The notes below the pieces were generated by a model. That model was not told the DNA's origin. It saw nothing but the letters and a program-made list of their open reading frames with translations, and ran no database searches. Shown piece after piece: positions 18,370-27,951 of a stretch of 64,000 nucleotides of DNA. The position numbers and the translations under genes are program-made. This DNA is from Veronia nyctiphanis (GTDB taxonomy: Bacteria > Pseudomonadota > Gammaproteobacteria > Enterobacterales > Vibrionaceae). How positions within the stretch are numbered: position 1 is the first letter of the stretch; the number at the start of each line of letters is the position of its first letter. The DNA lies in NCBI RefSeq assembly GCF_004116385.1, contig NZ_PEIB01000006.1, positions 1 through 64,000 of the forward strand, in the 5' to 3' direction.

Positions 18370-21300
18370 TTATCGGGTTATTAGCGTTTGGAGCCGCTCT
18401 CTCTGCGCTTTAATTTCCGAATGTTCTGCTGATGTGTTGGGGCACTTTTCCAGTACGTAATCGATGGTTTTGAGTACCGTTCGCCAGCGCGGTGATTTTG
18501 GTAGAGTTTCAACCTGAAGGTATTTATCTAATGTTCGGGTTTGTAACGTGCTTCTATCTAAATACACGCGCCAAAGGCCACTCTCCTCTGCCAACGCAAA
18601 CTTGTTTTTACCCGTTTCTTTTTGCCAGAAATCGAGTGTACCAACCATGACGGTCACCAAGGTTTCGCGCAACATATCGGCCTTATTTGGCTTATCGTGG
18701 TCGAGTTTGTCAGCCATACGACTAAATTCACCACCAAGACCTCTGAGGTCTTCTAGGTAGCTTTGGCTTCCATCGTAGGCGTAATCAGCCAGCGCCTGAA
18801 TAGCATTCTCCAAAATGCCCACACGTTTGGTTGGCATGTCTTCACTGGTACTGAGTAGCAATACAGTGTCGATGCCAGAAGACTCGGGCAAAACAAACAC
18901 ATCAGTCTGTATCTGAGTGGTAATACCACTGACTCGAAAGTTTAGATTGCCGCTGTAGTGGCCTTTGCTGCTGCTAGCATCTGGCAGAGGCGTGATTAGA
19001 AAATCTTCCAGCATGTGACGTTCTATTTGTTCGGGCTGCAAGTTAAACAGATTACCGCAGGCATCGTTGGCATAGCGGATCCTGCCTGACTCATTGACAC
19101 AGATAATAGATTCGGGCACTGAATCTAGCAGGCTAAGGAGTCGGTTTTGAGCTTCAATCAATCCTGCTTCAGCTTGCTCACGTCGATGTATTTCTTTCTG
19201 TAATACTGCGTTTTGCTCGCGCTCCCTCTCCGTGAGGTGTGCGTCAATGTAGGCACGGATACGAGCAGTGATCTCGTCTTTGTTAAATGGTTTGGCAAGG
19301 TAATCGTTAGCACCGACATCAAAGCCTTTAATGCGGTCCTGCATTTGCGTCAGTGCCGATAGCATAATGATAGGCAGTTCAGTTTTGCTGTGGTGCTCTC
19401 GCAGATGTTCACAGACATCATAACCGCTGAGTTCCGGCATCATCACATCGAGTAGTAGCATTTGCGGTTTTTCGAGCGTTACCATTTCTATTGCTTGGCG
19501 ACCATTTTCCGCCGTGATCACACGATAGCCTTCCAAATGAAGGAAGTTTTTGAGAATTTGTAGGTTAACGGCTCATCATCAACGACAAGAATTAACGGCG
19601 CATGCGGGTTTTCTTCAAAACATTCTGAATCTTTGAACGTCTCCTGCCGCACGGGTGCTGTGAAGTGATGACGTTTGCCACTTTGCTTGCGAATGGCAAT
19701 ATCTTGCTCTGATGCGAGGGGAAGGGTAAAGCTAAACGTCGTCCCTATCATTGGCTGACTGCTGACATACAGCTGTCCATCCATGATTTCTATCAATTTT
19801 CGGCTGATGGAAAGCCCGAGCCCTGCTCCCTGACGATACGTGGAGCTATCCTGACGTGCTTGTGTCAGCGGCTCAAAGATGTAGTCGATCTCCTCACTTG
19901 GGATGCCTTGACCAGTATCCGTCACCTGAATGCGGATCATATTGTCTCTGAACTCACCATTGATGATGACTTTACCTTCATCTGTGTACTTAATGGCGTT
20001 ACCAACCAGGTATATAGAACCTGCTCCAAGCGTTGCTCATCCGCTTTCACCAAAGGAAGGTCGATAGGCATTTGATTGATAATACGGACAGGTTTATTAC
20101 CAATCAGGTGACTGGAAAGCTCTATAACCAAACGCACGGCGCTGGCGGTATCAACAGCCTCTAATTGCAGATCGAGTTCGCCGTAGCGCATTTTGTGGTA
20201 ATCAAGAAGGTCATCGACCAACCCAGAAAGACGCTGGCCGCTACTGATTATCATCTGTAGCTGGTTCTTGTGTTGCTCTATGTTGTTTCCTTCTGTACCA
20301 GCCAGCATAGACTCGGCCATACCTACCATGCCATGAAGGGGCGTTCTCAACTCATGTGAAGTGGTTGCCAGAAAGTCATCTTTCATTTTATCTGCTTGCT
20401 TTAGCTCGTTATTTTTTTGCTTTATCAAGGCTAAGTTTTCTTCGAGCTTGGCGTTTTGCTCTTTAATTAAAGCAATTTTGTCGGATATCGAACGCTGCAT
20501 CCGGGCAAAGCTGGTTGCCAACCGGCCAATTTCATCTTTTCTGTCGGTAAATGCGATTTCCTGCTCCATATCTCCAGCAGAAACTTGCTCTGCTGCCCAT
20601 GTGAGCCTGAGAAGCGGTGAGGTAATGGAGTTCGAAAGCATGTGAGAGGCGAGGATCACTAAAATGATCGCCGATACCATGACAACGAAAAAGATTTTCT
20701 CTAGCTGATCAATCCTTGCATAAGCGTAAACTTCCGGAAGCTCGAGGACTAATCCCCATTTGTAACCCATAATAACAACGGGTGTGTACGCACTTAATAC
20801 CTGCGTATTATCAAAGTTGGTAAAGCTACCGACGCCTGTCTCTCCGCCCAGCGCTTCGTCAATGGCCTGACTGAAGAGTTTGTTGGCATTGTCGTCACCA
20901 GATGGGTTTCTGAGGTTATGGTCTTCGCCGACAAGCAATGTGGTCACAAAGTTGTCTTGCGAATCTCGGCTAAGCATCTCGATCATTTTTTTGTCAGACA
21001 ATCGAAATAACACATAGCTGTGAAGATAGTCGTTTTGCGTAATAGCAGTAGCAAACCAAGCGGTTTTACCGTCATCGCCGCTCGATACAAAATCCGTAAA
21101 GACGATGGGTTTGGTGGTGTTTGTCGAGCCGTCACCAGTGAGCTTTCTTTGCTCTACTTTCCCTTTTAGCCAAGCTTCTGTTTTGCCTTGAATTTCCGAA
21201 AATGCTTTACCTTCAGTGGTACTTTTCCATTTTGACGAGAGGAGGTTTTCGGCCAGAGAATCGCTTTGGCTTGCTGCATAAACAACATCACCAGACATGT

Positions 21301-21772
21301 TGACCAAGAGCACTTCATCGAATTGGGATCGTTTGAGATATTCCCGGTAGGGGCGGTTATAGCGATCGAACGCCATGCTGTAGTTACCGCTGTACTTTCT
21401 GATGCCTGAGTTAGCATTGGCAAACCCCTGATTAAGGTATCTCTCTCTCAGGAGTTTTCTTGTTTCTTCGGGGATCTCACCTAATTGCGCGTAAGCACCT
21501 ACTAACCCATAGAAACGACCACCACTGTTTGTGGCAAGCTCTGACGATGCAAAGGCATCAACATCCTGACGAAGGCTGTTAAAGTAGTTAAGTAGCTGCT
21601 CTTTCTTGTTATCACGCAGCGAGGCCATATGGTTGGTGCTTTGTTCTTTAAGATCGCTGGTATGTGATGACAGGAAAAACGTTGCCAATAGGGTAAGAGG
21701 AGTCACACTGAGAACCAGAAAGGCGATCATCAGTGTGTGTTGAAGTCGTTTGAACTTCTGCTTTTTCTTCAT
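18370..21772 (-). CDS. chiS: chitin-responsive hybrid sensor kinase ChiS (two frame breaks)
   Basis: Restored length is about 1134 residues, close to V. cholerae ChiS. In order: an N-terminal membrane anchor (about residues 12-32), a large periplasmic sensor region, a second membrane segment near 365-385 (IFFVVMVSAIILVILAS), HAMP, coiled coil, HisKA with SHELRTPLHGMVGMAES, HATPase with DTGQGIPSEE and GAGLGLSISRK, a receiver domain (VVDDEP, LLLDVMMPELSGYD), a coiled coil, a PAS-like region and a C-terminal region. The frame breaks near 20011-20014 (in QVLYNLVGNAI) and near 19567-19571 (in DDEPVNLQILKN). One added base repairs each. In V. cholerae ChiS senses chitin through the binding protein encoded next door and activates chitin genes by binding DNA directly. 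The same role is inferred here. Confidence 0.9.
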
Positions 21773-21938
21773 TTTTCAGCCTGACCAATGAGCTTTGGGG
21801 TCGTTTGTTACTTGTGGATTGCCTATGTTCATCGCAATAGTGCATCCATATTCGGCGCATTTTTGACTATGTTGCCGTGAGTTGGCAAGTGAGTGATGGC
21901 GGTAACGCGGTGAAGTTGGCATATTTGACGAAATTAAC

Positions 21939-21960
21939 GGACTGCCCTCAAGGGCAGTCC
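21939..21960 (-). terminator. hairpin downstream of rsmC
   Basis: A nine-base inverted repeat (GGACTGCCC / GGGCAGTCC) lies nine bases beyond the rsmC stop on the - strand and is followed by a short T-containing stretch (GTTAATTT). It is probably the rsmC terminator. Confidence 0.65.
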
Positions 21961-21968
21961 CATTGGTG

Positions 21969-22991
21969 TTAGTGCTTATCAGCGCTGTAAATTGCAAACT
22001 TCGATGTTTTATCCAGCACTTCGCATGTACCGAAGGCTTCTTCAATCAAAGGTGGATAGCGAAGAAAACTATTTGCCACAATCATCAGTTTACCTCGGTG
22101 AGTGAGCTTTGAAGGCGCTTTTTTAATAAAGGTTTCTGTCGCAGCATAATAGGTCTTCAAACCCGCATGAAACGGGGGGTTACTAATAATATTGTCGTAC
22201 TTTTCAGTAACCTTACTGTAAACGTCAGAAGCGACAACATCTCCGTTAAGATCGTTAAATCGAAACGTCTCTTTTGCTGACTCAACAGCCAATGCGCTGA
22301 TATCCACCATTGTCACCGACGCTTCTGGGTATCGACTTTTTATCACTGCGCCTATCACGCCAGCGCCACAGCCGAAATCGAGTGTTTTGCCCTTTAATGG
22401 TGGGAGATTATCGAGGAGTAACTTACTGCCTACATCCAATTCATTTTGACTGAACACACCGGGCAGTGCGCGAATTGTCAAAGACGTATCGCCGAATTCC
22501 AGCGGATAGCTCTTGAACCAGTCATTGATTGAGAATGGTTTTGGTGTTTCTGTACACTGGCCCCAGTAAAAACTGCATCGGCGTGCAGTGTCAAACTTAG
22601 TGACCTTGCCGTAATCGGTAAACAGCTTTTCAATACTTTTGACGCCACTTCTGTTCTCACCGACTACACAGATTTCGCAGTTCTCTGCGCAGCGGGCCAT
22701 CAGCATTGCGAGCAGATATTGAGCTTCAGCTTTTGCTTTAGGCCAATACAGCAAAACCATATCGATAGTTTTGTTCGCTGGAAACTCAGCACCAAAGTAA
22801 GTGGTCACTTGGCTGAATGTATCCATCTTGTTTGCAAATGCTAGATTGGTAGTAAACACAGAGACGCTTGCTGCCACCTCGCAAAGCTCAGTCGCGAAGG
22901 TATCTTCCAACTCTCCTGCAATGAGCAGGTTTTTACCTTCAAAATATTCGAGTTGACGTGCCACGACCTGGCTTGGAGTGCTGTAAGACAT
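21969..22991 (-). CDS. rsmC: 16S rRNA (guanine1207-N2)-methyltransferase RsmC
   Basis: A 340-residue S-adenosylmethionine-dependent enzyme that methylates G1207 of 16S rRNA. It has the duplicated architecture of the family: a degenerate N-terminal methyltransferase-like half and a catalytic C-terminal half with LDFGCGAGVIGAV (SAM loop) and NPPFHAG (amino-methyltransferase motif). I chose ATG 22991 (MSYSTPSQVVARQ) because AGAGG lies upstream and homologues start there. An in-frame upstream ATG at 23054 adds 21 residues unlike the family. Transcription is away from the operon that follows chiS. Confidence 0.92.
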   Translation of the reverse strand: MSYSTPSQVVARQLEYFEGKNLLIAGELEDTFATELCEVAASVSVFTTNLAFANKMDTFSQVTTYFGAEFPANKTIDMVLLYWPKAKAEAQYLLAMLMARCAENCEICVVGENRSGVKSIEKLFTDYGKVTKFDTARRCSFYWGQCTETPKPFSINDWFKSYPLEFGDTSLTIRALPGVFSQNELDVGSKLLLDNLPPLKGKTLDFGCGAGVIGAVIKSRYPEASVTMVDISALAVESAKETFRFNDLNGDVVASDVYSKVTEKYDNIISNPPFHAGLKTYYAATETFIKKAPSKLTHRGKLMIVANSFLRYPPLIEEAFGTCEVLDKTSKFAIYSADKH

Positions 22992-23087
22992 GCGGTGCCT
23001 CTGTTGAAGAAATTCGGCGCGCATTGTCCCACAAAGGTCAGTCTGTGGGAACACGCGCCGTTATTCAGGCAGCATTAGGTATGAGAG

Positions 23088-24179
23088 TCAGGAATTATCC
23101 TGCTTGTCGAGAAATTGGTGAAACTCGATTTCATACATGTGGAACAACACCAAGGTGACACTGAAGACGATGGGGCCATAGATTAGGCCCATTAGACCAA
23201 AGACGTGCAGGCCACCAATCAAAGAGAAGAAAATCAGGAGGGTATTCATACCTGAATTACCCTGCATCAATAGCGGCCTGAGAATGTTGTCAACGGACCC
23301 CACGACCAATGCTCCCCATGCAATTAGAAAAATTCCCCACTCCCACTGACCGATGAGTAGCAGATAAATTGCAGAAGGCAGCCAAATGAGCGCCGTTCCC
23401 ACTACCGGAATGAATGAAGCAAAGGCCATCATGGTGCCCCAGAATAGTCCCGGGAATCCGGCGAGCCACATTGCAAACCCACCCACCAGGCCTTGAGCAA
23501 GTGCTGTCAAAAAAGAGCCCAGCACTGCCGATTTAGCCACTTTTTCAACTTCTTCCAGCAATGTATCTTCCTGACTGCGGGAGAGAGGGATCACGTGTCT
23601 GAGGGTTTGAATGATTTTTGCGTGATCGCGAAGAAGAAAGAACAAAACAAAAAGCATCAAAAGGAAATTGACGAACATGCCAGTAATGTCGCCAACAAAC
23701 TTAGAGCTAAACGAGAGCATCTGCCCACTGAACTTAGAAAGTGTACTCGCCGCCTTCTGCGCAATTTCTTGCGCGGTAATAGGCTCTATAGGGAGTGAAT
23801 TAACCAAATTGATGGCGTAAGTGACCTGCGGAGAGTTAAGAATGATCTCAGCGCCGCCAGAGGAAAACCATGCGTAACTGTCGCTGAAAAACTTCAACCC
23901 TTGATTCAATATGGCGGCGAACACGACAATTAAAGGGATGATGATGATGACAGTTAATAACAAACACGACAGCGCGGCAGCGAGATTACTTTTGTTTGGC
24001 AGCAGCGTTTTAATCTTGCCATGAAGGGGAGCAAAAAGCAGTGAAACAATGAACGCCAGCACAATAGAGCCAACATAGGGTTCTATTAGTGTGTAGCAGG
24101 CATAAAAAGCGATCAACAGCGCTACAATGAGCGTCCAATGTCGTGTTTCTATTTTCATTTTTGAAGCCACGGTATTCAT
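23088..24179 (-). CDS. AI-2E/PerM-family integral membrane protein
   Basis: About 363 residues of the AI-2E transporter family (PF01594). There are two membrane segments near the N-terminus, a third near 70-95, a soluble central region, then clustered C-terminal membrane segments with LIGGLHVFGLMGLIYGPIV, the family's conserved GP-containing stretch. Family members include pumps for small molecules and ions, but most are uncharacterised, so no substrate is claimed. The start is uncertain. ATGs at 24212, 24179 and 24158 are all in frame and none has a strong ribosome binding site. Confidence 0.82.
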   Translation of the reverse strand: MNTVASKMKIETRHWTLIVALLIAFYACYTLIEPYVGSIVLAFIVSLLFAPLHGKIKTLLPNKSNLAAALSCLLLTVIIIIPLIVVFAAILNQGLKFFSDSYAWFSSGGAEIILNSPQVTYAINLVNSLPIEPITAQEIAQKAASTLSKFSGQMLSFSSKFVGDITGMFVNFLLMLFVLFFLLRDHAKIIQTLRHVIPLSRSQEDTLLEEVEKVAKSAVLGSFLTALAQGLVGGFAMWLAGFPGLFWGTMMAFASFIPVVGTALIWLPSAIYLLLIGQWEWGIFLIAWGALVVGSVDNILRPLLMQGNSGMNTLLIFFSLIGGLHVFGLMGLIYGPIVFSVTLVLFHMYEIEFHQFLDKQDNS

Positions 24180-24267
24180 TCCTGTCGTTTTGACCACCTT
24201 GGTAGTGGACATACTAGGTATAGAGGTATGATACGCTGGCAAATTTACAGGAAAAAGGTCTTATTTG

Positions 24268-24375
24268 ATGGGATGTTGTGAAGGCAAATGCAACTCTAGG
24301 AAAAAGTATCGTCCCGGTTTGACCTCATGTCTGGCTGTGTTGCTTCTGATACTTGTTGTCGCGCTTTGGCGTTGA
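24268..24375 (+). CDS. possible 35-residue cysteine-rich single-span membrane peptide
   Basis: An ATG at 24268 opens a 35-codon frame. The N-terminus MGCCEGKCNSRKKYRPG holds three of its four cysteines in a CC-x3-C pattern and a basic patch. The remaining half (TSCLAVLLLILVVALWR) is a good single membrane span. AAAAAGG lies about nine bases upstream as a ribosome binding site. It is oriented opposite to hemL and to the AI-2E-family gene and lies between them. I do not recognise a family. The clean RBS, metal-ligand-like head and membrane tail argue for a real gene, but a chance ORF of this length is possible. Confidence 0.45.
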   Translation: MGCCEGKCNSRKKYRPGLTSCLAVLLLILVVALWR

Positions 24376-24391
24376 GCTTTATCTGGCAATG

Positions 24392-24414
24392 AAAACGGCG
24401 CTACCGCGCCGTTT
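24392..24414 (-). terminator. terminator of hemL
   Basis: A perfect stem AACGGCGC / GCGCCGTT with a short loop, followed on the - strand by TTTTC. It lies just past the hemL stop codon and could also end the small + strand ORF before it. Confidence 0.8.
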
Positions 24415-24429
24415 CCTCTATACATCCAC

Positions 24430-25720
24430 TTAGGCGTCATTCGATAGGGCTTCAAATGCTCTATCAGCAGCTGCAAGTGTCGCTTCAATTTCTTTCTCAC
24501 CGTGAGCCAGAGAGGTAAAGCTGGCCTCGAATGCGGATGGAGCAAGATACACGCCCTCATCTAACATCAGATGAAAGAAGCGTTTAAACTTTTCGATATC
24601 ACACTGCTGTACATCAGCAAAGCAAGTGATTTCCTCTTTATCAGTAAAGAAGAACCCAAACATGCCACCAACCTGATTCGTTGCCAAAGGCACACCATGA
24701 CGGTCTGCGGCGGCTTTAAGCTTCGGCCAGTCGCTTGGTGATTTCAGCGAGGTGCTGCTCGTTACCTTCTTGGCGAAGAATAGACAGAGCTGTTGTACCT
24801 GCCGCCATTGCAATTGGGTTTCCTGATAGTGTACCCGCCTGATAAACAGGCCCCGTCGGTGCGATAAACTCCATAACATCACGGCGTCCACCAAAAGCCC
24901 CAACAGGCATGCCGCCGCCGATCACTTTACCTAAAGTCGTTAAGTCTGGTTTGACGTTGTAGTATGCCTGAGCACCTCCGAGAGCAACTCGGAAGCCCGT
25001 CATCACCTCATCAAAAATCAGCAGTGCGCCGTTTTGGTCGCAAATGTCGCGAAGCCCCTCAAGGAAGCCCGGTTGAGGCGGAATACAGTTCATGTTCCCT
25101 GCGACAGGTTCAACGATGATGCAAGAAATCTCCTCAGGGTACGCTTCGAACATTGCTTTTACTGAGTCGAGGTCGTTGTGTATACCGGTAAGGGTGTGCT
25201 TAGCAAAATCAGCAGGCACACCCGGTGATGTAGGTTCACCCAACGTTAATGCGCCAGACCCTGCTTTCACTAGCAGACAGTCTGCGTGACCGTGATAGTT
25301 ACCTTCAAACTTGATGAACTTATCACGTCCTGTAAAGCCTCGAGCCAGTCGGATTGCGCTCATGGTTGCTTCAGTACCTGAATTTACCATCCTCACCATT
25401 TCCATTGATGGGACGATTTCACTGACCAGCTCTGCTAATGTGATTTCTCGAGCAGTTGGCGCACCGAAGCTCAAGCCGTTTTGTGCGGCTTCAACGACAG
25501 CATCTCTGATAGCTGGATGGTTGTGACCGAGAATCATTGGGCCCCAGGATCCGATGTAGTCGATATACGCTTTACCATCCGCGTCGTACATGTATGCGCC
25601 ATCAGCACGTTCAACGAAAATTGGATCTCCTCCAACGCCAGCGAAGGCTCTGACAGGTGAGTTTACACCGCCTGGGATGGTTTTACGGGCTTGCTGGAAT
25701 AACTCAGCAGATTTGGTCAT
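24430..25720 (-). CDS. hemL: glutamate-1-semialdehyde 2,1-aminomutase (frame break)
   Basis: This PLP enzyme converts glutamate-1-semialdehyde to 5-aminolevulinate, the committed haem precursor, in the cytoplasm. The start is [23 protein letters not shown] features are the segments [25 protein letters not shown] and the lysine in [18 protein letters not shown]. The first frame runs to 24716 and ends ...KRLAEA, while the C-terminal part ([21 protein letters not shown] to EALSNDA) is in another frame. The break is near 24717-24724. Unlike the other breaks in this window it is repaired by removing one base or adding two. The gene is normally essential for haem synthesis, so an assembly error is likely. 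Confidence 0.92.
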
Positions 25721-25993
25721 GGTAGGTTCCTGAGCTTGATATTCTGATTAATTGTTCTATTTCATTGTACCGAAAAGAGTGACTTACTGGCGAGTTCAAT
25801 ATTGGATACAGCGTAAACTCCATGTCGGAAAGGTTAACTTCGCTCAGCTCTGTTTTTTGCGGGTCAAACACCAATTAAGCCAGTTACACTTCACTGTAAT
25901 GCTAATAAAAAGATACTTAGGCGGCGAATGCTTGAACGATATACGCCGCTAATAGATAATAGAAGGAATAGAGATAGACTTTGTGAGGTAACA

Positions 25994-26335
25994 ATGAGTG
26001 ATACCAATTTGCCACTGGAGTTTTCCGAAGTAGCGGCGAACAAGGTAAAATCGCTGATCACTGAGGAAGAGAACCCGGACCTGAAACTGCGTGTTTATAT
26101 CACCGGCGGTGGTTGTAGCGGTTTTCAGTACGGCTTTACTTTTGATGAGGCTGTGAATGACGGTGATATGACAATAGAGAAAAGTGGTGTGACGCTGGTT
26201 GTCGATCCCATGAGTTTGCAGTACTTACTGGGTGGTACTGTTGATTACACTGAAGGTTTGGAAGGAGCACGATTTTTCGTGAATAACCCAAACGCGACAA
26301 CAACATGTGGTTGTGGCGCATCCTTTAGCGTGTAA
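25994..26335 (+). CDS. erpA: iron-sulfur cluster insertion protein ErpA
   Basis: A 113-residue A-type Fe-S carrier that delivers clusters to target enzymes. The three cluster-binding cysteines are present ([11 protein letters not shown] and the C-terminal [11 protein letters not shown]). The ATG at 25994 follows GAGG and matches the family start [15 protein letters not shown]. An in-frame ATG at 25928 would add 22 unrelated residues. It is divergent from hemL, as in other Vibrionaceae. Confidence 0.95.
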   Translation: MSDTNLPLEFSEVAANKVKSLITEEENPDLKLRVYITGGGCSGFQYGFTFDEAVNDGDMTIEKSGVTLVVDPMSLQYLLGGTVDYTEGLEGARFFVNNPNATTTCGCGASFSV

Positions 26336-26848
26336 TCGAAGTGGCGGACATATTTGTGCGCCGCTCTATCCCAACACTCCTGCCTTGCTTTTTACAGTGT
26401 TTTTTATTTGCGGACCCCTCCCCTCAAAATTAGCCTAACCTCATCAAGGCATTCGTCATATCTTATAAGCACATTTATTTCTGAGCGTTAAGTCGACACC
26501 TTTTCACGTCCAATTTGTCTGTCATGTTCACAATGCTAAACGAGATATACCCCTCGTGTTTTCCTTGCCATTGATATCAAATCTTAAGTGGCCGATTGAT
26601 TATGCAACAAGGTTGATTTGCTTTATTGGGGTATTATACTCATTTCAGTTACCCTGTTTCCCTTGCCTTAAATTTCATTTTTATGTGACTCACCCCATAC
26701 TTAAATGTAAATGTTCGTAATGTTACGACAGCTTGTGGTCGATAACTCCTTCAGGGTGTATAAAAGATGGGAATTTGACGCATCGTCGAAAACCATACGC
26801 GTTATTGCGACGTATTTCTTCGCATTCAACTCAGAGGAATAGAGAATA
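26336..26848. other. 513-base intergenic region between erpA and the RND pair
   Basis: No ORF of note on either strand. The region should contain the promoter of the efflux genes. A weak stem (AGTGGCG / CGCCGCT) at about 26340-26365 follows erpA but lacks a T-run. I see no regulator gene or clear operator. Confidence 0.5.
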
Positions 26849-27937
26849 ATGCCGAACGAAGACAGTTCATCATTCAGTCGATTTTTTTCCCGTCACCCTT
26901 GGATCATTTCTGCTTCTTTCATGGCGATGCTGGTTGCATGGGTTGCGAATGGAGACCAGAGCACTGACGAGCAAGCAGTAAAAACCGAAACTCAAGTTCC
27001 TCTCGCCAAAGTGACCTACGATACTTTTGTTGCCCAGCCAGTGATCAGAAGTATTTCCCTTTACGGTAAAACAACGCCTGATCGTCAGATCAGCCTTCGT
27101 TCTGAAATCGCTTCTACTGTTACTGAGGTTAAGGTGAGTAAAGGCGCACTGGTAAGCAAAGGCGATGTGATCATGGCCTTTGATAAGACGGATCGTCCTT
27201 CACAGCTAAAGCGCGCAAAATCTCTACTCACTGTACGACAGAAAGAATACAACGCGGCAAAGTCGTTAAAAAAGAGAGGGCTGCAAGGTGAAGTCGCATT
27301 TTCACAAGCGGAAGCCAACCTTATTGACGCAAGAGCAGCATTAGAAAATCTTGAACTTGGTCTTGCACGGACAGAAATTCGTGCTCCTTTTGATGGCGTC
27401 GTTGATCAAATCAATATTGAATTGGGCGATTATGTCAAATCAGGTGACGTCGTAGCCCATCTTGTCGACCTTGATCCGCTGGTTGTCAAAGCTAATGTCA
27501 GTGAGCGCCATATTGAAAAAGTGAAACTTGGCACTAAGGCGCCAATAAAACTGCTCAATGGGAACGAGGCTGTCGCGACACTCCGCTATCGCGCGAGTAT
27601 AGCTTCTGATCAAACCAACACATTTGATGTGGAGCTAGAATTACCCAACCCAACGTTCTCTATTCCAGCCGGAATCAGTACTGAAATTGACTTGCCTTTG
27701 GAAGAAAGTTTGGCTGTTAAGGTAACGCCATCCATGTTGGCATTAGACAACAAAGGCAACTTGGGTGTGAAAACCCTCTCAGGCGACCAAGTTAAATTCA
27801 TGCCTATCAATCTGGTGAAAACGGAAAAAGACGGCGTATGGCTTTCAGGCCTTGGCGACAGCGTCAATTTGATCACCAAAGGGCAAGGCTTTGTCCGAGA
27901 TGGCGATCAGGTGATTGCTGTTTCAGCGACTAAATAG
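26849..27937 (+). CDS. RND efflux periplasmic adaptor subunit
   Basis: A 362-residue HlyD/AcrA-family membrane fusion protein. An N-terminal hydrophobic segment (WIISASFMAMLVAWVANG) without a lipobox Cys suggests a membrane anchor. Then come a lipoyl half (TVTEVKVSKGALVSKGDVIMAFD), a short alpha-hairpin, the second lipoyl half (EIRAPFDGVVDQINIELGDYVKSGDVV) and a beta-barrel domain. Fourteen bases separate it from the pump gene with AAGGAG before the ATG, so they form an operon. It links the pump to an outer-membrane channel (probably TolC) encoded elsewhere. Confidence 0.9.
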   Translation: MPNEDSSSFSRFFSRHPWIISASFMAMLVAWVANGDQSTDEQAVKTETQVPLAKVTYDTFVAQPVIRSISLYGKTTPDRQISLRSEIASTVTEVKVSKGALVSKGDVIMAFDKTDRPSQLKRAKSLLTVRQKEYNAAKSLKKRGLQGEVAFSQAEANLIDARAALENLELGLARTEIRAPFDGVVDQINIELGDYVKSGDVVAHLVDLDPLVVKANVSERHIEKVKLGTKAPIKLLNGNEAVATLRYRASIASDQTNTFDVELELPNPTFSIPAGISTEIDLPLEESLAVKVTPSMLALDNKGNLGVKTLSGDQVKFMPINLVKTEKDGVWLSGLGDSVNLITKGQGFVRDGDQVIAVSATK

Positions 27938-27951
27938 TAAGGAGCTCATTC

